Shown: positions 1 through 11,375 of the stretch, in pieces
Position numbering within the stretch: position 1 is the stretch's first letter
Layout of the letters: every line of letters starts with the position of its first letter
Source of the DNA: Aplidium turbinatum
Taxonomy: Eukaryota > Chordata > Ascidiacea > Aplousobranchia > Polyclinidae
Length of the DNA stretch: 64,000 nucleotides
NCBI GenBank assembly: GCA_918807975.1
Contig: OU964932.1
Coordinates: forward strand, 5,270,001-5,334,000
Direction: 5' to 3'
Translations under genes and position numbers: made by a program
Notes under the pieces: generated by a model
Database searches by the model: none
Told to the model about the DNA's origin: nothing
What the model saw: only the letters and a program-made list of their open reading frames with translations

Positions 1-201
1 CCGTTTTCTCAGTCTACTTGTGGCTCTCGATGTTCCTGTAAGAAAAAATCCATAAAATGCACAAGTCTTTGTTCATGCGAGTACGAAACATGCAATTCGA
101 CCACAAAATATCCAATCCTCTCTGATGTTTCATCTTCAATCCACACTGATCATTCAAGAAATGCTTTTGGCTTTCTAAACTCTATCTTGTATATAACTTG
201 A
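1..201 (+). pseudogene. C-terminal Cys-rich fragment of a mobile-type gene family (partial, left edge)
   Basis: An open frame enters from the left edge and ends at a TGA at 199-201 (66 codons visible). It is Cys-rich, with spacing like CGSRCSCKKKSIKCTSLCSC. A very similar block (CSSRACSCNSANMKC) ends the minus-strand gene near 61809, so both appear to belong to one multi-copy metazoan family whose proteins finish in a CXC-type cluster. What the cluster binds is not known to me; zinc is an inference. Because only the tail is visible, I cannot say whether this copy is intact. Confidence 0.45.
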
Positions 202-958
202 AAAATCTTGTCGTACACGAATTTTTTTAACATCAAATTACGTATGGTAGGAATTTAACATCGAAAACCGCTAGTTTTTTCATTTTGAATTAACAGTGTT
301 ATTAAGACTCTGACATTGCATTATCTGGGGTCGTGTATTAATTTGATTTGTAGATCATAATTAGGCCTACATATTATTTTAAATTTTAAAGTGGCATGAC
401 CAAAAGGGAAATTCATTCCTGGTAGCTGCTCTTCTGGTTATTCCCTTGATGACGTCGTTATTGCGTCATACTGTACTGGAATTATTGTTATTGCTTGCAA
501 TTGTAAAATTTTAAGCATTTGCAAAACTTATAATGAGAGTATTTGATCGCTTTTTTCGGAATAAACTTACCTTTGGTTCCTGAATTTGAAGTTGTCTAGT
601 TTTAGTAATGTAATGATGACGTCATAAAAGATGCAATCATGACGAAACTACTTTTAGGAATTGTGAAATGGTTTTAGTAACCGGTACTCCAACTAAAACC
701 AACAGCAAACGACCAAAATAGGTTAAAAAAACAAAAAATATATATGATGACGTCACAATGACGTCATCCATCAAATTATTTTGTGTTTATTTTGTCTCAC
801 TCATTTGTATGTGCTTTTTAAGTTAAAATATACAAAAATCAAATATGTAATTGCACAAAAATGACGTAAAAAGAGCTGAAACGTGATTTCTGGGGAAATC
901 CCCGATTTGGGGGTGATCACGTGACCCAAAAAGTTGCGGCACCCACTAAAATCAAAGT
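202..958. other. Gene-free stretch with clustered TGACGTCA-type sites
   Basis: I see no coding exon. The stretch holds several TGACGTCA or TGACGTCR palindromes (around 449, 617, 747 and 760), which match the CRE/ATF consensus. Whether they are bound is unknown. Confidence 0.4.
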
Positions 959-959
959 T

Positions 960-2030
960 GGGTTAATCAACTGCAAAAATATGCAAAAAAACAACGTGTA
1001 ACACGTTTAGCCTAAAGATTCCCCTAAGGGCCTGCACTATCATCATCTGTTTGCATATCAATGAAAAACTGCTCTTGAAGTTCCACTTCTCTGTCGGTTC
1101 GGTAGAAAATGGTTGTAGGCCTACCACCCAGTTTGGAACATGGAGGAGGTCCACGAGATCTGCAAAGCGAAGTTTCATGTCTTTATGAGGCATGTTTAAA
1201 TGTGAGCAGTATTTTTGCCGTTGTTCTTCTGTAATAACATTCTCGCTCAAATGGGGAAACTGACAGCTTTGCAATAAATGAGGTAATCACGCATTTGCAC
1301 TTGATGAGATTTATCATTTCTCCCTGAAGCTTTTTGTTTACTTCGTTTATGGCATTGAAAATTTCTGCCAAATATGCGATGTCATTCTTTGAGGGTATCA
1401 CATCTTCAGCTAATGTCGCGTCAGTGCTTGATTGGAATTCGATAACTGAAACAAAAAGGGCATAAAAGCGGCTCAAACAAGCACCTTTTGAAAGCCATCT
1501 TACCGCGGTATGCAATAAAAGACGCATTTTATCACAATATTCAGTGATTCGTGCAGTTCTGGACTGAGATTACGGGCAACGAAATGCTGACGGTTAATTA
1601 CACAATCATTGCAAAAAGTCCAGGAATTTCTCTTTTCTTCAGTGCAATGAACTCTCGATGCTTTCCAACCATTGCCGGAGCACCATCAGAATATTCTTCA
1701 TTGGAATCCCATTCTCTTCGTAGAAGTTTTTCACTACATTAAAGATGCTTGATGCCCGAATATCTGTATAGGAAGACTGAGGGCAAGAATCATTTCTTCT
1801 TGTTCTCATATTATGAACAAAACGCACATATCCAAGCAGCAGCGATACGTTGTCAACCAAGGTGGATTCATCTATTTGCAGTGAATGATTTACGCGTTGG
1901 ACTGTTATTGGTGGTTTGATAAATTCGCCCCCTTCGAGTGTTTTCGCCCCCCGATCGCCCCTTTTGATTTTTTCGCCCTCCTGGCGCTCGAAAAGTGGGC
2001 GATTTCGACCCACTTTGAGAAACGCTGCTT
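960..2030 (-). pseudogene. Decayed hAT transposase (ZBED/SCAND3-like)
   Basis: Minus-strand frames hold recognisable pieces of a hAT transposase of the ZBED5/SCAND3/FAM200 type. In order they are an LQIDESTLVDNVSLLLGYVRF block (about 1880-1800), the HTAVRWLSKGACLSRFY block (about 1525-1460), then NDIAYLAEIFNAINEVNKKLQG (about 1400-1320) and the segment after it down to about 963. The blocks lie in different frames with stops between them, so the copy is dead. The probable transposon end is CAGCGTTTCTCAAAGTGGG read on the minus strand, near 2010-2030. I could not place the other end. The fossil lies in or next to the last visible intron of the gene at 2332-4566. Confidence 0.7.
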
Positions 2031-2331
2031 TAGAGTGCTGATGCAGGCTTATTCAGCGAGATTGACAGAGTGCAATTTTCAATTTGTTCTTGAAATGTGG
2101 TTGCGTGGAACTAATCTATTCACTTGGTGCCAATGAATGAAGAGCTGCTGTTGGAGTGTGTTGCTCAAGTGCGTATAGAGAGAATTGACTCAGCCTTACT
2201 TGAGTTTACCATCTACACAAATTCTAGCGTCTAACTAATCCGGCCATAAGGGCGGGCAAAAGCTCTAAAATTTAAAAATGTTGCAATTATTGAAACCAAG
2301 AACATTCCTCCTGGCAAAATTAAGAGCATAC

Positions 2332-4566
2332 CGTAGACTTCACCGAGTTGATCAACTTCAATGCTTTCGATGAACCCATGTCATTATATTCTGGATCCCA
2401 TTCCACAAGGCCTTTTTCGTCACCTTTCACTTGAAGACTGGAATCAAACTGCTCTTGGGTGGTTTCATAATCATCTTGGTTGCCAATTGCTGCAAAACAA
2501 ATAAACTTTACACTGCAGACTCATGTCTGAGCTGGCAGGCTTGAAGCTTCGCGAACAAACGAACGAACAAGATCAAGTGACATTGGTTCAAACATCAACA
2601 TGAGCAATTGAGCATTGAGCATCACATTTCCTTTTCTTCCAGTAGTGTTTAGGCCTATGTGGCTTGTAAGCATGAGCGATTTTTATACTTGTTATTCTCA
2701 TGTTTAGTCATTCTGTAATTAAGAAGATATTATATCTTATGAGCACTAATATTACACCTTAAATTGAGAACTTACTTTACAGAAAGCAACTTTCATGAAA
2801 AAAAATGTGCCATTATTTTTGTTTATAAATAAATCCAAGTTTGAATTGATACAGCAAGATTAAAGTTGAAATGAACCTGAAATAGTCTAATTCTGTAATG
2901 GATGCTAAACGCATAATAATGACAAGTACATACTACATATAGTTAGTTAGAAAAAAACCTACCTAAAACAATGCCAACAATTGCTGCAGTGAGTAGTAGC
3001 AATCCAAGCACAATAAGGATTATTTTCCTGTTATTAGTAGGTGGGGGAGGTGGTTTTTTCTTTGCTTTTAGCCCTAAGTTATGTGATATCAAGTTATTCT
3101 GCTGTTAATTATCCAAGACAAGGTGGATTATTAATGAATGATTCAAAACCGTACTACAATTATTGTTGTTCCTTTGGTATAATATAATTATAATATACAA
3201 AATATAAAATTCAGGTACAAGAAACATTGTAGGGGAAAGTGGGGCAAAGTAGAATATTGGAGTATGTCACGAATATAAATACTGCTCCCATTGTCAGTCA
3301 CTTTTGAGATAATCATGTGACACATTTCTGCGCCAAAATTTGTTGAGCGGTTGTTTGGTTGAGTGTGCTGAGTTTTCGAAGTAGAAATTTCAGTTTTTTC
3401 TATTTTTTTCAAGAATTTCTAATTCAAGAATTTCTATTTTTTTACTTTTATTTAAAATCACACTTTGGGGCAAAACAAAATATTGCTTATGGGGCAAAGA
3501 GGAATGCCGTTCCACTATGTCGCACATGGTTTCAAAGTAATTAAATTACGACACACTCGTATCAAATTAAGCAATTGTTATGATAATATTTTAAACAAAA
3601 ATGACTAGATGATGTCATCTATCTATGTTTTAGATTGTGTTAGGCTACTCTTGTAGATTATGTTGCAGATATACGCCATGATACCAGCACAAAATGGTAT
3701 TAGCATAAAACTGCAAATGCTAAGTGATTAGTAAATGAATTGCAAGCTGTTATATAAAGTATAAAAATACAACAATCACTTTTTTTGAGCAATCAAAATT
3801 TATTACATAACAGAAACAGACGTTCTGCTGTGCCTCAAATGGTGGGGCAAAGCAGAACAACCATTTAATTTTAAAACTGTGCTGTAAATTACTTATATAG
3901 AAACAAGAAATATGAGATGATGTGTGAAGATACTAAACTTGGAGTATAATTTAAACAAAGTCATCTATATCATTCATACAGGGATTTTGAAAAATTGTTC
4001 TACTTTGCCCACTTTCCCTTATGTATCGATGTTTTAAGATCACACAATCTATGAGCTTTTATTTTTTATGCAAAAAGACATAAAAACACCATCTACTGTA
4101 GATTAAAAGTATATATGAAAACTACTAAGTCTAGTCATAAACTTTAACTACCTTCTAGAAAAATGTTGGCTTTGAAATCATAAATATAAATGCAGGCTCA
4201 TAATTAAAGTCATTCACCAGAATGGATGGGAAAACCTATGTTGAAAGCCATTGCCTCCAGAACAAAATTTTTTGTAAAGTAGCCCTGACTACATCAAATA
4301 TAATATATCCCAAAATGATTCTCGAGTTTCTCCAAGCTGCAACTTTAAAAATGTTCTTGGCTTCACAGATCTGGTTTTCCAGCCTTACTATTTACTTTCA
4401 TGCACTTACTTCCAGCAGCAGTTGCTGCAGTTCCAGCAGCTTTCAATTTCTTTTCAGTTCCCTTTTTTGGAGGTTTTCTTACTGACGTTTCGGCTTGTCC
4501 CCTTTTTTGAGGTTTTTTTCCTGACATTTCAGCTTGCCCCCTTTTTTGAGGTTTTCTTCCTGACAT
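2332..4566 (-). CDS. Type II single-pass membrane protein, SEA-like ectodomain (3 exons, 3' end missing)
   Basis: My gene model joins exons 4410-4566, 2963-3073 and 2332-2489. Their lengths (157, 111, 158) keep one frame through two phase-1 introns, with donors GTAAGT, GTAGGT and GTATGC and AG acceptors, giving 142 residues. The ATG at 4566 has an in-frame TGA four codons upstream. Residues 1-45 hold about three degenerate 13-residue Lys/Arg-rich repeats (KPQKRGQAE). A second basic stretch and a Pro run (KKKPPPPPTNNRK) precede a transmembrane helix at about 70-89 (IILIVLGLLLLTAAIVGIVL). The rest (QFDSSLQVK, WDPEYNDMGSSKALKLINSV) resembles the start of a SEA domain, as in TMPRSS/enteropeptidase-type proteins. 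A basic N-terminus before the helix predicts a cytosolic N-terminus and outside C-terminus. The remaining exons lie further left, past the hAT fossil or outside the window. The gene identity is not recognised and SEA is a tentative call. Confidence 0.6.
3232..4018. mobile_element. TIR element/MITE with GGGGAAAGTGGGGCAAAG ends, in intron 1
   Basis: The ends are inverted repeats: GGGGAAAGTGGGGCAAAGTA at 3232 and its complement (TACTTTGCCCACTTTCCC) ending at 4018, next to TA dinucleotides. Degenerate copies of the terminal word TGGGGCAAAG also occur inside (near 3465, 3491 and 3842). No transposase frame is present, so it is non-autonomous. It sits inside intron 1 of the membrane-protein gene. 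A larger relative lies at 19696-21464. Confidence 0.65.
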
Positions 4567-5989
4567 TTCAACTAGTCACAAATTCACCACAGTCAAATTT
4601 AAAACTAACTAGACAATTTCAAACTGCTTAGACTAGTTTATAAACACCACCTAAATTTCAGATCAATGATCATCACAAAACCTAAACCTTACCATAGTTC
4701 CTTCTGAGAATCATAAAGCGGCCATCAAAGCGATACATATTGCAATAAGACTGGACAGCTCCTTAGGATGAAACCACTCTGTTTGATCAAAACACGAAAA
4801 ACGTGCGACTGTAGTTTATCAAAAGATGCTTAAAACTCAGAAAATTATTGATTTTGCAAATCTTTATTTTTGACAATTTTACATATGTAGCTGCAGACTG
4901 CAGAAAATTTGAAGTAAACCGGGTAGATAAGGTTTACACAGTAAAGTTTTACCTGTAAATACTGAATAGGCTAGTATTATAGGCTATCTCAAATGCTAAA
5001 TTGTTCCTTCTTGGTCTTTTCTTATTGTTCATAAAGTCAATCGCTTAGCCAAGTGTGTTATGGGGATGTTAAAGTGTGTAGAAGATAAATAGTGATTGAT
5101 TTTACCCATCTAAACCTAATAGACTCCTAACAGCCTACCTGAAAGGTAGGCTATTTCTCTATAGTCTATTCCCACCAATTAAGCCGATATGGTGTGTTGG
5201 GCTATAAACTCAAGCAAAAGTTATCTCTAACTGCTCATTGTCGCAATTTTCAAAAACTATAAGACATTTTTAGGGTTAGTTGAGCATTTTAGGGCTGTTA
5301 GTTCTGTCTGTGTCGAGCCAATACCTGTTAGTTCGAGCTAATACCTGTATGCTTTGGAATCTCAATCGCAGACATGCTGCACAAGCCATCAAGGTCGTTA
5401 AAAAAACATTTTGAGTTTAGAAGCAATATACATAGTTTTTCTTCATTGTTGAAGAGAAGGTGAAAGAAAGAAGTTTATCATGCTCAAATGAATCCTATAG
5501 CCTAACATCAGAAACAGTATTTACAATGGTAAGAATAGCCACTGCATAATGGTACCAGCGTAAACTTAATTGCCATAAGATATTGTTTTCAAATGAGCTT
5601 CTGCCGACAAGGCAGGCTGCTGTGAGTTTCTTACTTTTCAACTAAATACGTTAGTTTATTGTCGCATTTAGATTTAACTTCAAATTCTGGAAGTTGATTT
5701 CAATTTTAAATTTTAAAATCTGAGACGGCAGCCAATCCCTAGATAAGCTAGATTTTACTTTGTACTTTTTCTTTTTGCGGTCAGATTAGAGTTGCCAGAC
5801 AGAAATCTAAATTCCAACAAAATATTTCTTTGGATATGACACTCCTAAAAGCAGCAAAAACTTGTAGAATTATTTTTACAGCATTTTTAGCTATTTACAG
5901 CATTGATTTCCAGTTTTCCACAATCACCTGAAGATGTAAAATGAAATTCGTGCGTGTGGAATTTGTTACTTCATCTCATACCAGTCACC
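4567..5989. other. Gene-free stretch upstream of the membrane-protein gene
   Basis: No coding exon or clear repeat was found. It should contain the promoter and 5' UTR of the minus-strand gene starting at 4566, but I see no TATA box I would defend. Confidence 0.3.
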
Positions 5990-6339
5990 AGAGATGTAGC
6001 CTACTGCCTACGTAGGCTATATGCCGCAAATTCTACGCCGCAGACTTGCGGCAATGGGCAAAGACATATTGAAACCAAAACGCAGCAAAAGGTCAGATGA
6101 ACACTTCAGATGCTTGTGTTTCTTCGTGGAAATTCAAAATAAAACTTGTTTGTTTCGAGTGGTTTTATTATACCTTGTGAATGATTGGCACCTAGCAAAC
6201 AAAATGAGTTGACGCTAGTGTATGCGCTGACGCCGCCAACTTTTTTTACAAGTTACGTTGACGCATACGGCGTATGGTTTTTCGAACGTTTGCGTTTACG
6301 CTGTTGGCGTCAATATTTTTTGTATGCGCGTACATCACT
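5990..6339 (-). repeat. Dispersed TIR repeat with GTACGCGCATAC ends (copy 1, shortened)
   Basis: The sequence matches the reverse complement of 46501-46984 over most of its length, including the blocks around GCGTATGCGCTGACGCC, the AAACAAACAAG region and the end GTATGCGCGTACATCA. There is no protein frame. It is a non-autonomous DNA element; this copy lacks an internal segment of about 130 bp present in the other. Confidence 0.6.
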
Positions 6340-6784
6340 GCCGGTCACTCCCTTACATGAGGTCTGCTCTCATTTAAGTTTCCTGTTGCTTGATAACTTT
6401 TGGTTTTTTATTTCTTTGAAATTGCGCGCGATAGTTTAGTTTCGATGTTGAATTTTATTTTGTATGTTTGGTTGATTTACATTAATCTGGTCTTATGTTC
6501 TGCCGTGCTAGACAAGTAGCTATTGTCTGATCTAGCTTCCTGATGAAGTCAGTCGTGTTTGATTAACAATATGTCAAAATAAACCCAGATTATTATCATT
6601 TTAAACACTTTGTGATTAGTTTAGCTTATTTAAATCAGAAGAACCCATTGTGTCATTGAATTGGGAGAAATTTTTCTAAACTGGCAACTCTGAAACAGAC
6701 AACAATTTGGAAAGAGCTCGAACGTGTAGCCTACACAGATTTTTTATGAAAGAGAAGGATAGTTGAGTAGAGTTGTTTGATTTG
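6340..6784. other. Gene-free stretch
   Basis: I see no gene or repeat that I can name. Confidence 0.3.
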
Positions 6785-6990
6785 CACATGATTGATTGAA
6801 TCTTTACCTCAGACTGGGAAAGCTTCTTGCAGAGCTTAATCCTGGCAGTTTCGCATACTTGTAGAGGCTTTAAATCACTGACGCAGGCCCGGTCACCCAC
6901 ATTGACAGAGTGAAGTTTTCGATTGTTGAAGTATTGTTGCCGAGGAATTATTACATCCATTTGATGCCGCTGAATGGAGAGCAATAACTT
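6785..6990 (-). repeat. tRNA-derived SINE, 5'-truncated copy
   Basis: The body matches the SINE family seen at 20373, 23757, 24945 and 35297. It contains the complements of GGAGAGCAGT..., CAACAATCGAAAACTTC and AAGCTTTCCCAG, and the tail GATTCAATCAATC. The tRNA-like head is missing in this copy. Confidence 0.75.
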
Positions 6991-8623
6991 TGACACCAAG
7001 GGTCACAAAAAATAAGTTTAAAAATACGCAGTGGCTGTTTCTATATATACACCAAACAGTTTTTTCACTGGTGATTTTTGTAAAACGTTTGAAAATTTAA
7101 ACTAGAATAGACCGTTCCCGCAGCCAACCAATGAAGCGTGACGTGGAAAACAAACCGTAAAATTTACCGTAGCTCATGGGCCTAACTACCGCCGGTACAG
7201 CGTTATAGCTTACTGCACGGGGCTACTGAACGAAAAGACCTCGTATTGATAAATTTTATTTTAAAATATTTCAAGTAACAACCTAAACTTGTTATTATTT
7301 CATTTAGAATCTACACTTATAATTTTTTCGGGCAGCATTTTTGTTTATTAAGTTACTTGATGTTTTTGTTATACTTTGGCCTATTCTTAGAATCACTCCA
7401 GTTCGGCTTCTTTTGCTCCTATGGAACTAATATATTGACACAGAATCAAACAGCATTTGTATTTTTGCAAGTAGCCTATTACTTTCTGTCGAAATAGGAA
7501 GAGTCCCATCACAAGTTTGCAGCACACACGCTTTCATTATGAATTGGACTACAACTCAAGTAGAACTAGCCTATACTATATTTTCTGTTTAATAGCGATT
7601 GATGGCTCTCAATTTTCTCTGTTTAAGCAAAACGATGCATTATGACGTCAAATCGGTGATTTCATCAACAATAATTTTTAGCTTTGATGGAGTGTTGCAC
7701 TTTTGAACCATAGACAAGCAAAACAAAGTAAACATAGTAATATCAGCGAGTTTAACATAATGTATTACACACAAAACAAAATAGTCTATCCAATAACATA
7801 ATGAACCAAACGTTTTCGACACGTACGTGTGTCCTCATCAAGAACTAAATCTGCAAATATACATAAAAGGAAAAATCGGAATATAAATTTGACTTTGCAC
7901 TATAACTGTAACGATACTCTGGACTGAAAAGCACAAACTGAACAAATGATACAAGAATGATTTCGAGTACACTATACGGCGGGAAACAGATCACATGAAG
8001 TGTAAACTACAGACATTGGATTAGACAAACAATTAGAACATACACAAAAGGAACGGTGAGCCATAGGCGAATAACTGCCGGTTGAGAGATGGATTGTTGA
8101 CTTTTAAGGAATAAAGTTGCTGTGAAGTAACAACTATTCTATATCTCCGCAATTCACTTTTATGACAAAATCTTACCATGAGTTCATTCTTGTTGTTTTA
8201 CGATCGTAAACATATTGTTGATATTTGCCAATTTTAAATTACGTAATTATTTCCCTTTTCTTTTAATCTAAAAACGCTTTATATACCTCACCCCCACACA
8301 AGCGAGTTTACTCATATTTTTTTTATTTCTAAATTCAAAATCTATTCATTCAAAAATTGGTGTTCTACCGCGGTACAATTACACTTCAAAGATACCATAT
8401 TCATAAGCAGACAGAATCCAAAAATCAACAACCGTGCCGAAAGGGAAGAACTACGTCACTTAATCTACTAATCAACTGATTCAACAAAATTTCACAGCAA
8501 CAACGCCTAACAGCACAGAGACTCAACAGCCAGCAGCCTCAAGCTAAACCAAAGAGCCACATTATAGAACCAGTCACTGACTTCAATACCATTCGTCATT
8601 ATAGCGCATGACTATAGGGAACT
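6991..8623. other. Gene-free stretch
   Basis: No exon is recognised. A short segment near 7800-7850 (ACGTTTTCGACACG...GTCCTCATCA) resembles the 3'-terminal region of LINE-type repeats, but too little remains to assign it. Confidence 0.3.
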
Positions 8624-9310
8624 GTCTAGTGCGGGGATGGCAAACCATTGACCCGCGGGTCACGAAGTGACCCATCACAGATTTTCAGTGACCCACTTGT
8701 CTTTTTTAAAATAATGAAATTTAAACAAATATTTCAGCAAAGAATAAATGTTCTACTAAATATTTGTAATAAGGCCCCACCCTATTTTAATCTAGTACCG
8801 TATCGAATTGCCATATAGCAGTCTGACACAACTTAAGTTGTGGTAATGTTTTACAGCGATTTGTTGAATTGTTGGAAGAAGTACAACTTTTTTTAGCTGA
8901 AAAAAATCAAAAATATCCAGAGTTAAGCGAAAGTACGTGGTTGAATGATTTACATTTTTTTGCTGATTTCACAATGCATTGCAATAAGTTAAATACTGTA
9001 GGCTAGTAAGTTGCAAGGCTGTGGAAATATTGTATTATCCATGTTTGGGCACATTAAAGCGTTTGAGAAGAAACTCGCTATTTTTTTCTGTAGACCTTGA
9101 ACAAGGTCAGCTGAAATATTTTTCTCAGTTGTTGAAGCACTTTACCAGCACCAAATTAACTTATGAACAAAAGCAAACTGCACTCAACAAGTATGTTTTA
9201 TTGAGAAAAGAGGCCAAAAATGTAATGTCAGAAAGGTTTACCCAGTTCCGAAAGCTAGATAGCAGTTCATTCTTTTCCCGCATGCAATTCAATTTGAAAA
9301 TCTTGAATTA

Positions 9311-11375
9311 CACTGGTCTACAAATTTCAACTTTTTTTTTCAGGTTTGGGTTTTGACAACTGATTTTGGCTAACTTTGGGGCGCTGAATCCGAAAATGAA
9401 CTCAGATTTTCTCTATCACATCAAGTTTTCTTTCTATCGTTGCCATTATTAATGAAATTGACCAATTTTTACCCTTTTTAGTGCAGTAAAATGTCAAATA
9501 TAATTATTTTCTGACAGCTATAAACTTTCAAACATAGAGATATTTTTACACTAAATTCATAAATTGGTTCAGATTTCCTTTAAAATAAAAAAAATTCCTG
9601 TTATGATAATAATCGTAACAGGACATAGTGGAGATTGGTAGCGTTGAGTTTTTCCATGCTGGCTTGAACTCCCTGTCTTGGCTTCTCAGGCGTTATATGT
9701 GGGTCAGCTGCTATCTCTGTGCAGCAGGGTTACCAGATGTAAATTTGGCAAGGAGCCAACTGCACGTTCAAAAAGGGCCAAAAAGAGCCAACTTTTTAAA
9801 CAAGGGGCCAATTTCGTTTATTGCAACAATATAGAAGGGCTTCTTCTAGAAATGGGATTACCACAGTATGATGCAGACGAATGGAGACTTTTCATTGATA
9901 GCTCCAAACGAAGTTTGAAGTGTGTTCTACTTCACAATGGTAACGTGTACGGTTCTATTCCGATAGGACATTCGGTGACAATGAAAGAAGAGTATCAGAA
10001 CATCAAAACCGTTCTTGAAAAGTTAAAGTACCATGAGCATGGTTGGCTCATCTGTGTAGATTTAAAAATGGTAAACTTTTTGCTGGGGCAACAAAGTGGC
10101 TACACCAAATACCCATGTTTCCTATGCTACTGGGACAGCAGGGCCAAGGATCAGCACTGGAACAAAGAAGAGTGGGCTCCAAGGCTCACCTTGACACCTG
10201 GAGACAAAAATATCATACGTGATCAGTTAGTTGATATCAAAAAGATCCTCTTGCCTCCTCTTCACATCAAATTTGGTCTCATGAAACAATATGTAAAAGC
10301 TTTGGATCATGAAGGAGAGTGTTTTAAGTATATATGTTATGCTTTTCCTGGTCTCAGTGAAGAGAAAAAAAGAGCTGGGATTTTCAATGGACCACAAATC
10401 AGGCAATTGTTAAAGGATGAAAATTTTGTAAAATCAATGTTGCCATTCGAGGCTAGAGCTTGGAATGCTTTCGGTGCTGTTGTGAGAAATTTTTTGGGAA
10501 ACAGAAAAGCAGAAAATTATAAAGATCTTTTAAGGGAGCTACTGCTTAGTTTTGAAGATTTGGGATGCAGGATGAGCATCAAAGTTCACTATTTGAAAAG
10601 CCATGCGGATGAGTTTCCAGAAAACCTTGAGAAAGTTAGTGAAGAACAGGGTGAACGTTTCCACCAGGATATTAAAATTATGCAGGAACGTTATCAAGGT
10701 CGGTAGGATTGTCATGATGGCCGACTATTGTTGTAGTTTTAAAAGAGAAATTCCAGATGCTGCTCATAAAAGAAAGTCCCTCAAAAGAGCCTTTTTAAGC
10801 TTATAAGTGAAGAGTTCATATTTATGAAAGCTCTTTTTTTGACTGTTTCTGAACTCGCCCTGCCCAAGTCCCTTTGAATCAATCTTTATTTTGGCACTTT
10901 GCTATTTCTGTGTGTGTCTTCAGAATTTCTGCACTCCATTGGAATGTCTATGTGCATATTGTGTGAACTGTAGGCTATAATTCAGAAAATACCTTGTCAC
11001 TGTCCTATCGACATGTTCGTCAGCATAATGTAGCGTTTGATGTTATTATGGTTGCTCTTTTGCATGCCTATTTTTTATTCCAAGGCATGAAATTTTAATA
11101 AAGACAACGCAAATTTGTGTGAATATAATATAGAATGCTTGTTTGTTAATCAAAGCTAGATTATTGCAGGTAAAACAGTGTTTATTGCATCAGAATTCCT
11201 TGTTTTGACAACAGAGGGGGGGCAAAAATTGATTTTTTTCAAAAATTAGGGATATTTCATATTTCAAAAACGTGATGTGATAGAGAAAATCTGAGTTCAT
11301 TTTCGGATTCAGCGCCCCAAAATTAGCTAAAATCAGTTGTCAAAACCCAAACCTGAAATTTTGTGTAGACCAGTG
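9311..11375 (+). mobile_element. CACTG-ended DNA transposon nested in the hAT element
   Basis: The ends are long imperfect inverted repeats of about 110 bp: CACTGGTCTACAAATTTCA at 9311 and its complement ending TGTAGACCAGTG at 11375, continuing inward through the GGGGCGCTGAATCCGAAAAT block on both sides. TTA flanks both ends (9308-9310 and 11376-11378). CACTR termini with a 2-4 bp duplication fit the CMC (CACTA/Mirage/Chapaev) superfamily, but this is by terminus only. The element carries the gene at 9838-10806 in the same orientation. Confidence 0.75.
9838..10806 (+). pseudogene. Putative transposase of an unnamed metazoan family (GYTKYPCFLCYWDSRA family)
   Basis: The frame reads from about 9838 to a stop at 10706, and family-like sequence (MMADYCCSFKREIPDAAHKRKS) continues in another frame to about 10806, so one frame change separates body and C-terminus. 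I recognise a widespread, unnamed family of multi-copy animal proteins. Landmarks are WRLFIDSSKRSLKCVLLHN, ICVDLKMVNFLLGQQ, GYTKYPCFLCYWDSRA (CxxC-like), LLPPLHIKFGLMKQYVKALD, NFLGNRKAENY and SEEQGERFHQDI. Acidic residues in FIDSS, CVDLK and SEEQGE could be an RNase H-like DDE/D triad, which is my inference. It lies alone between the CACTG terminal repeats, so it is the natural candidate for that element's transposase. Confidence 0.6.

Noticed and set aside
3359-3544. Plus-strand frame rich in Phe/Tyr
   Set aside because: Lies within the GGGGAAAG MITE and reflects its AT-rich sequence.
4422-4631. Plus-strand Phe/Leu-rich frame
   Set aside because: Antisense of the Lys-rich first exon of the membrane-protein gene.
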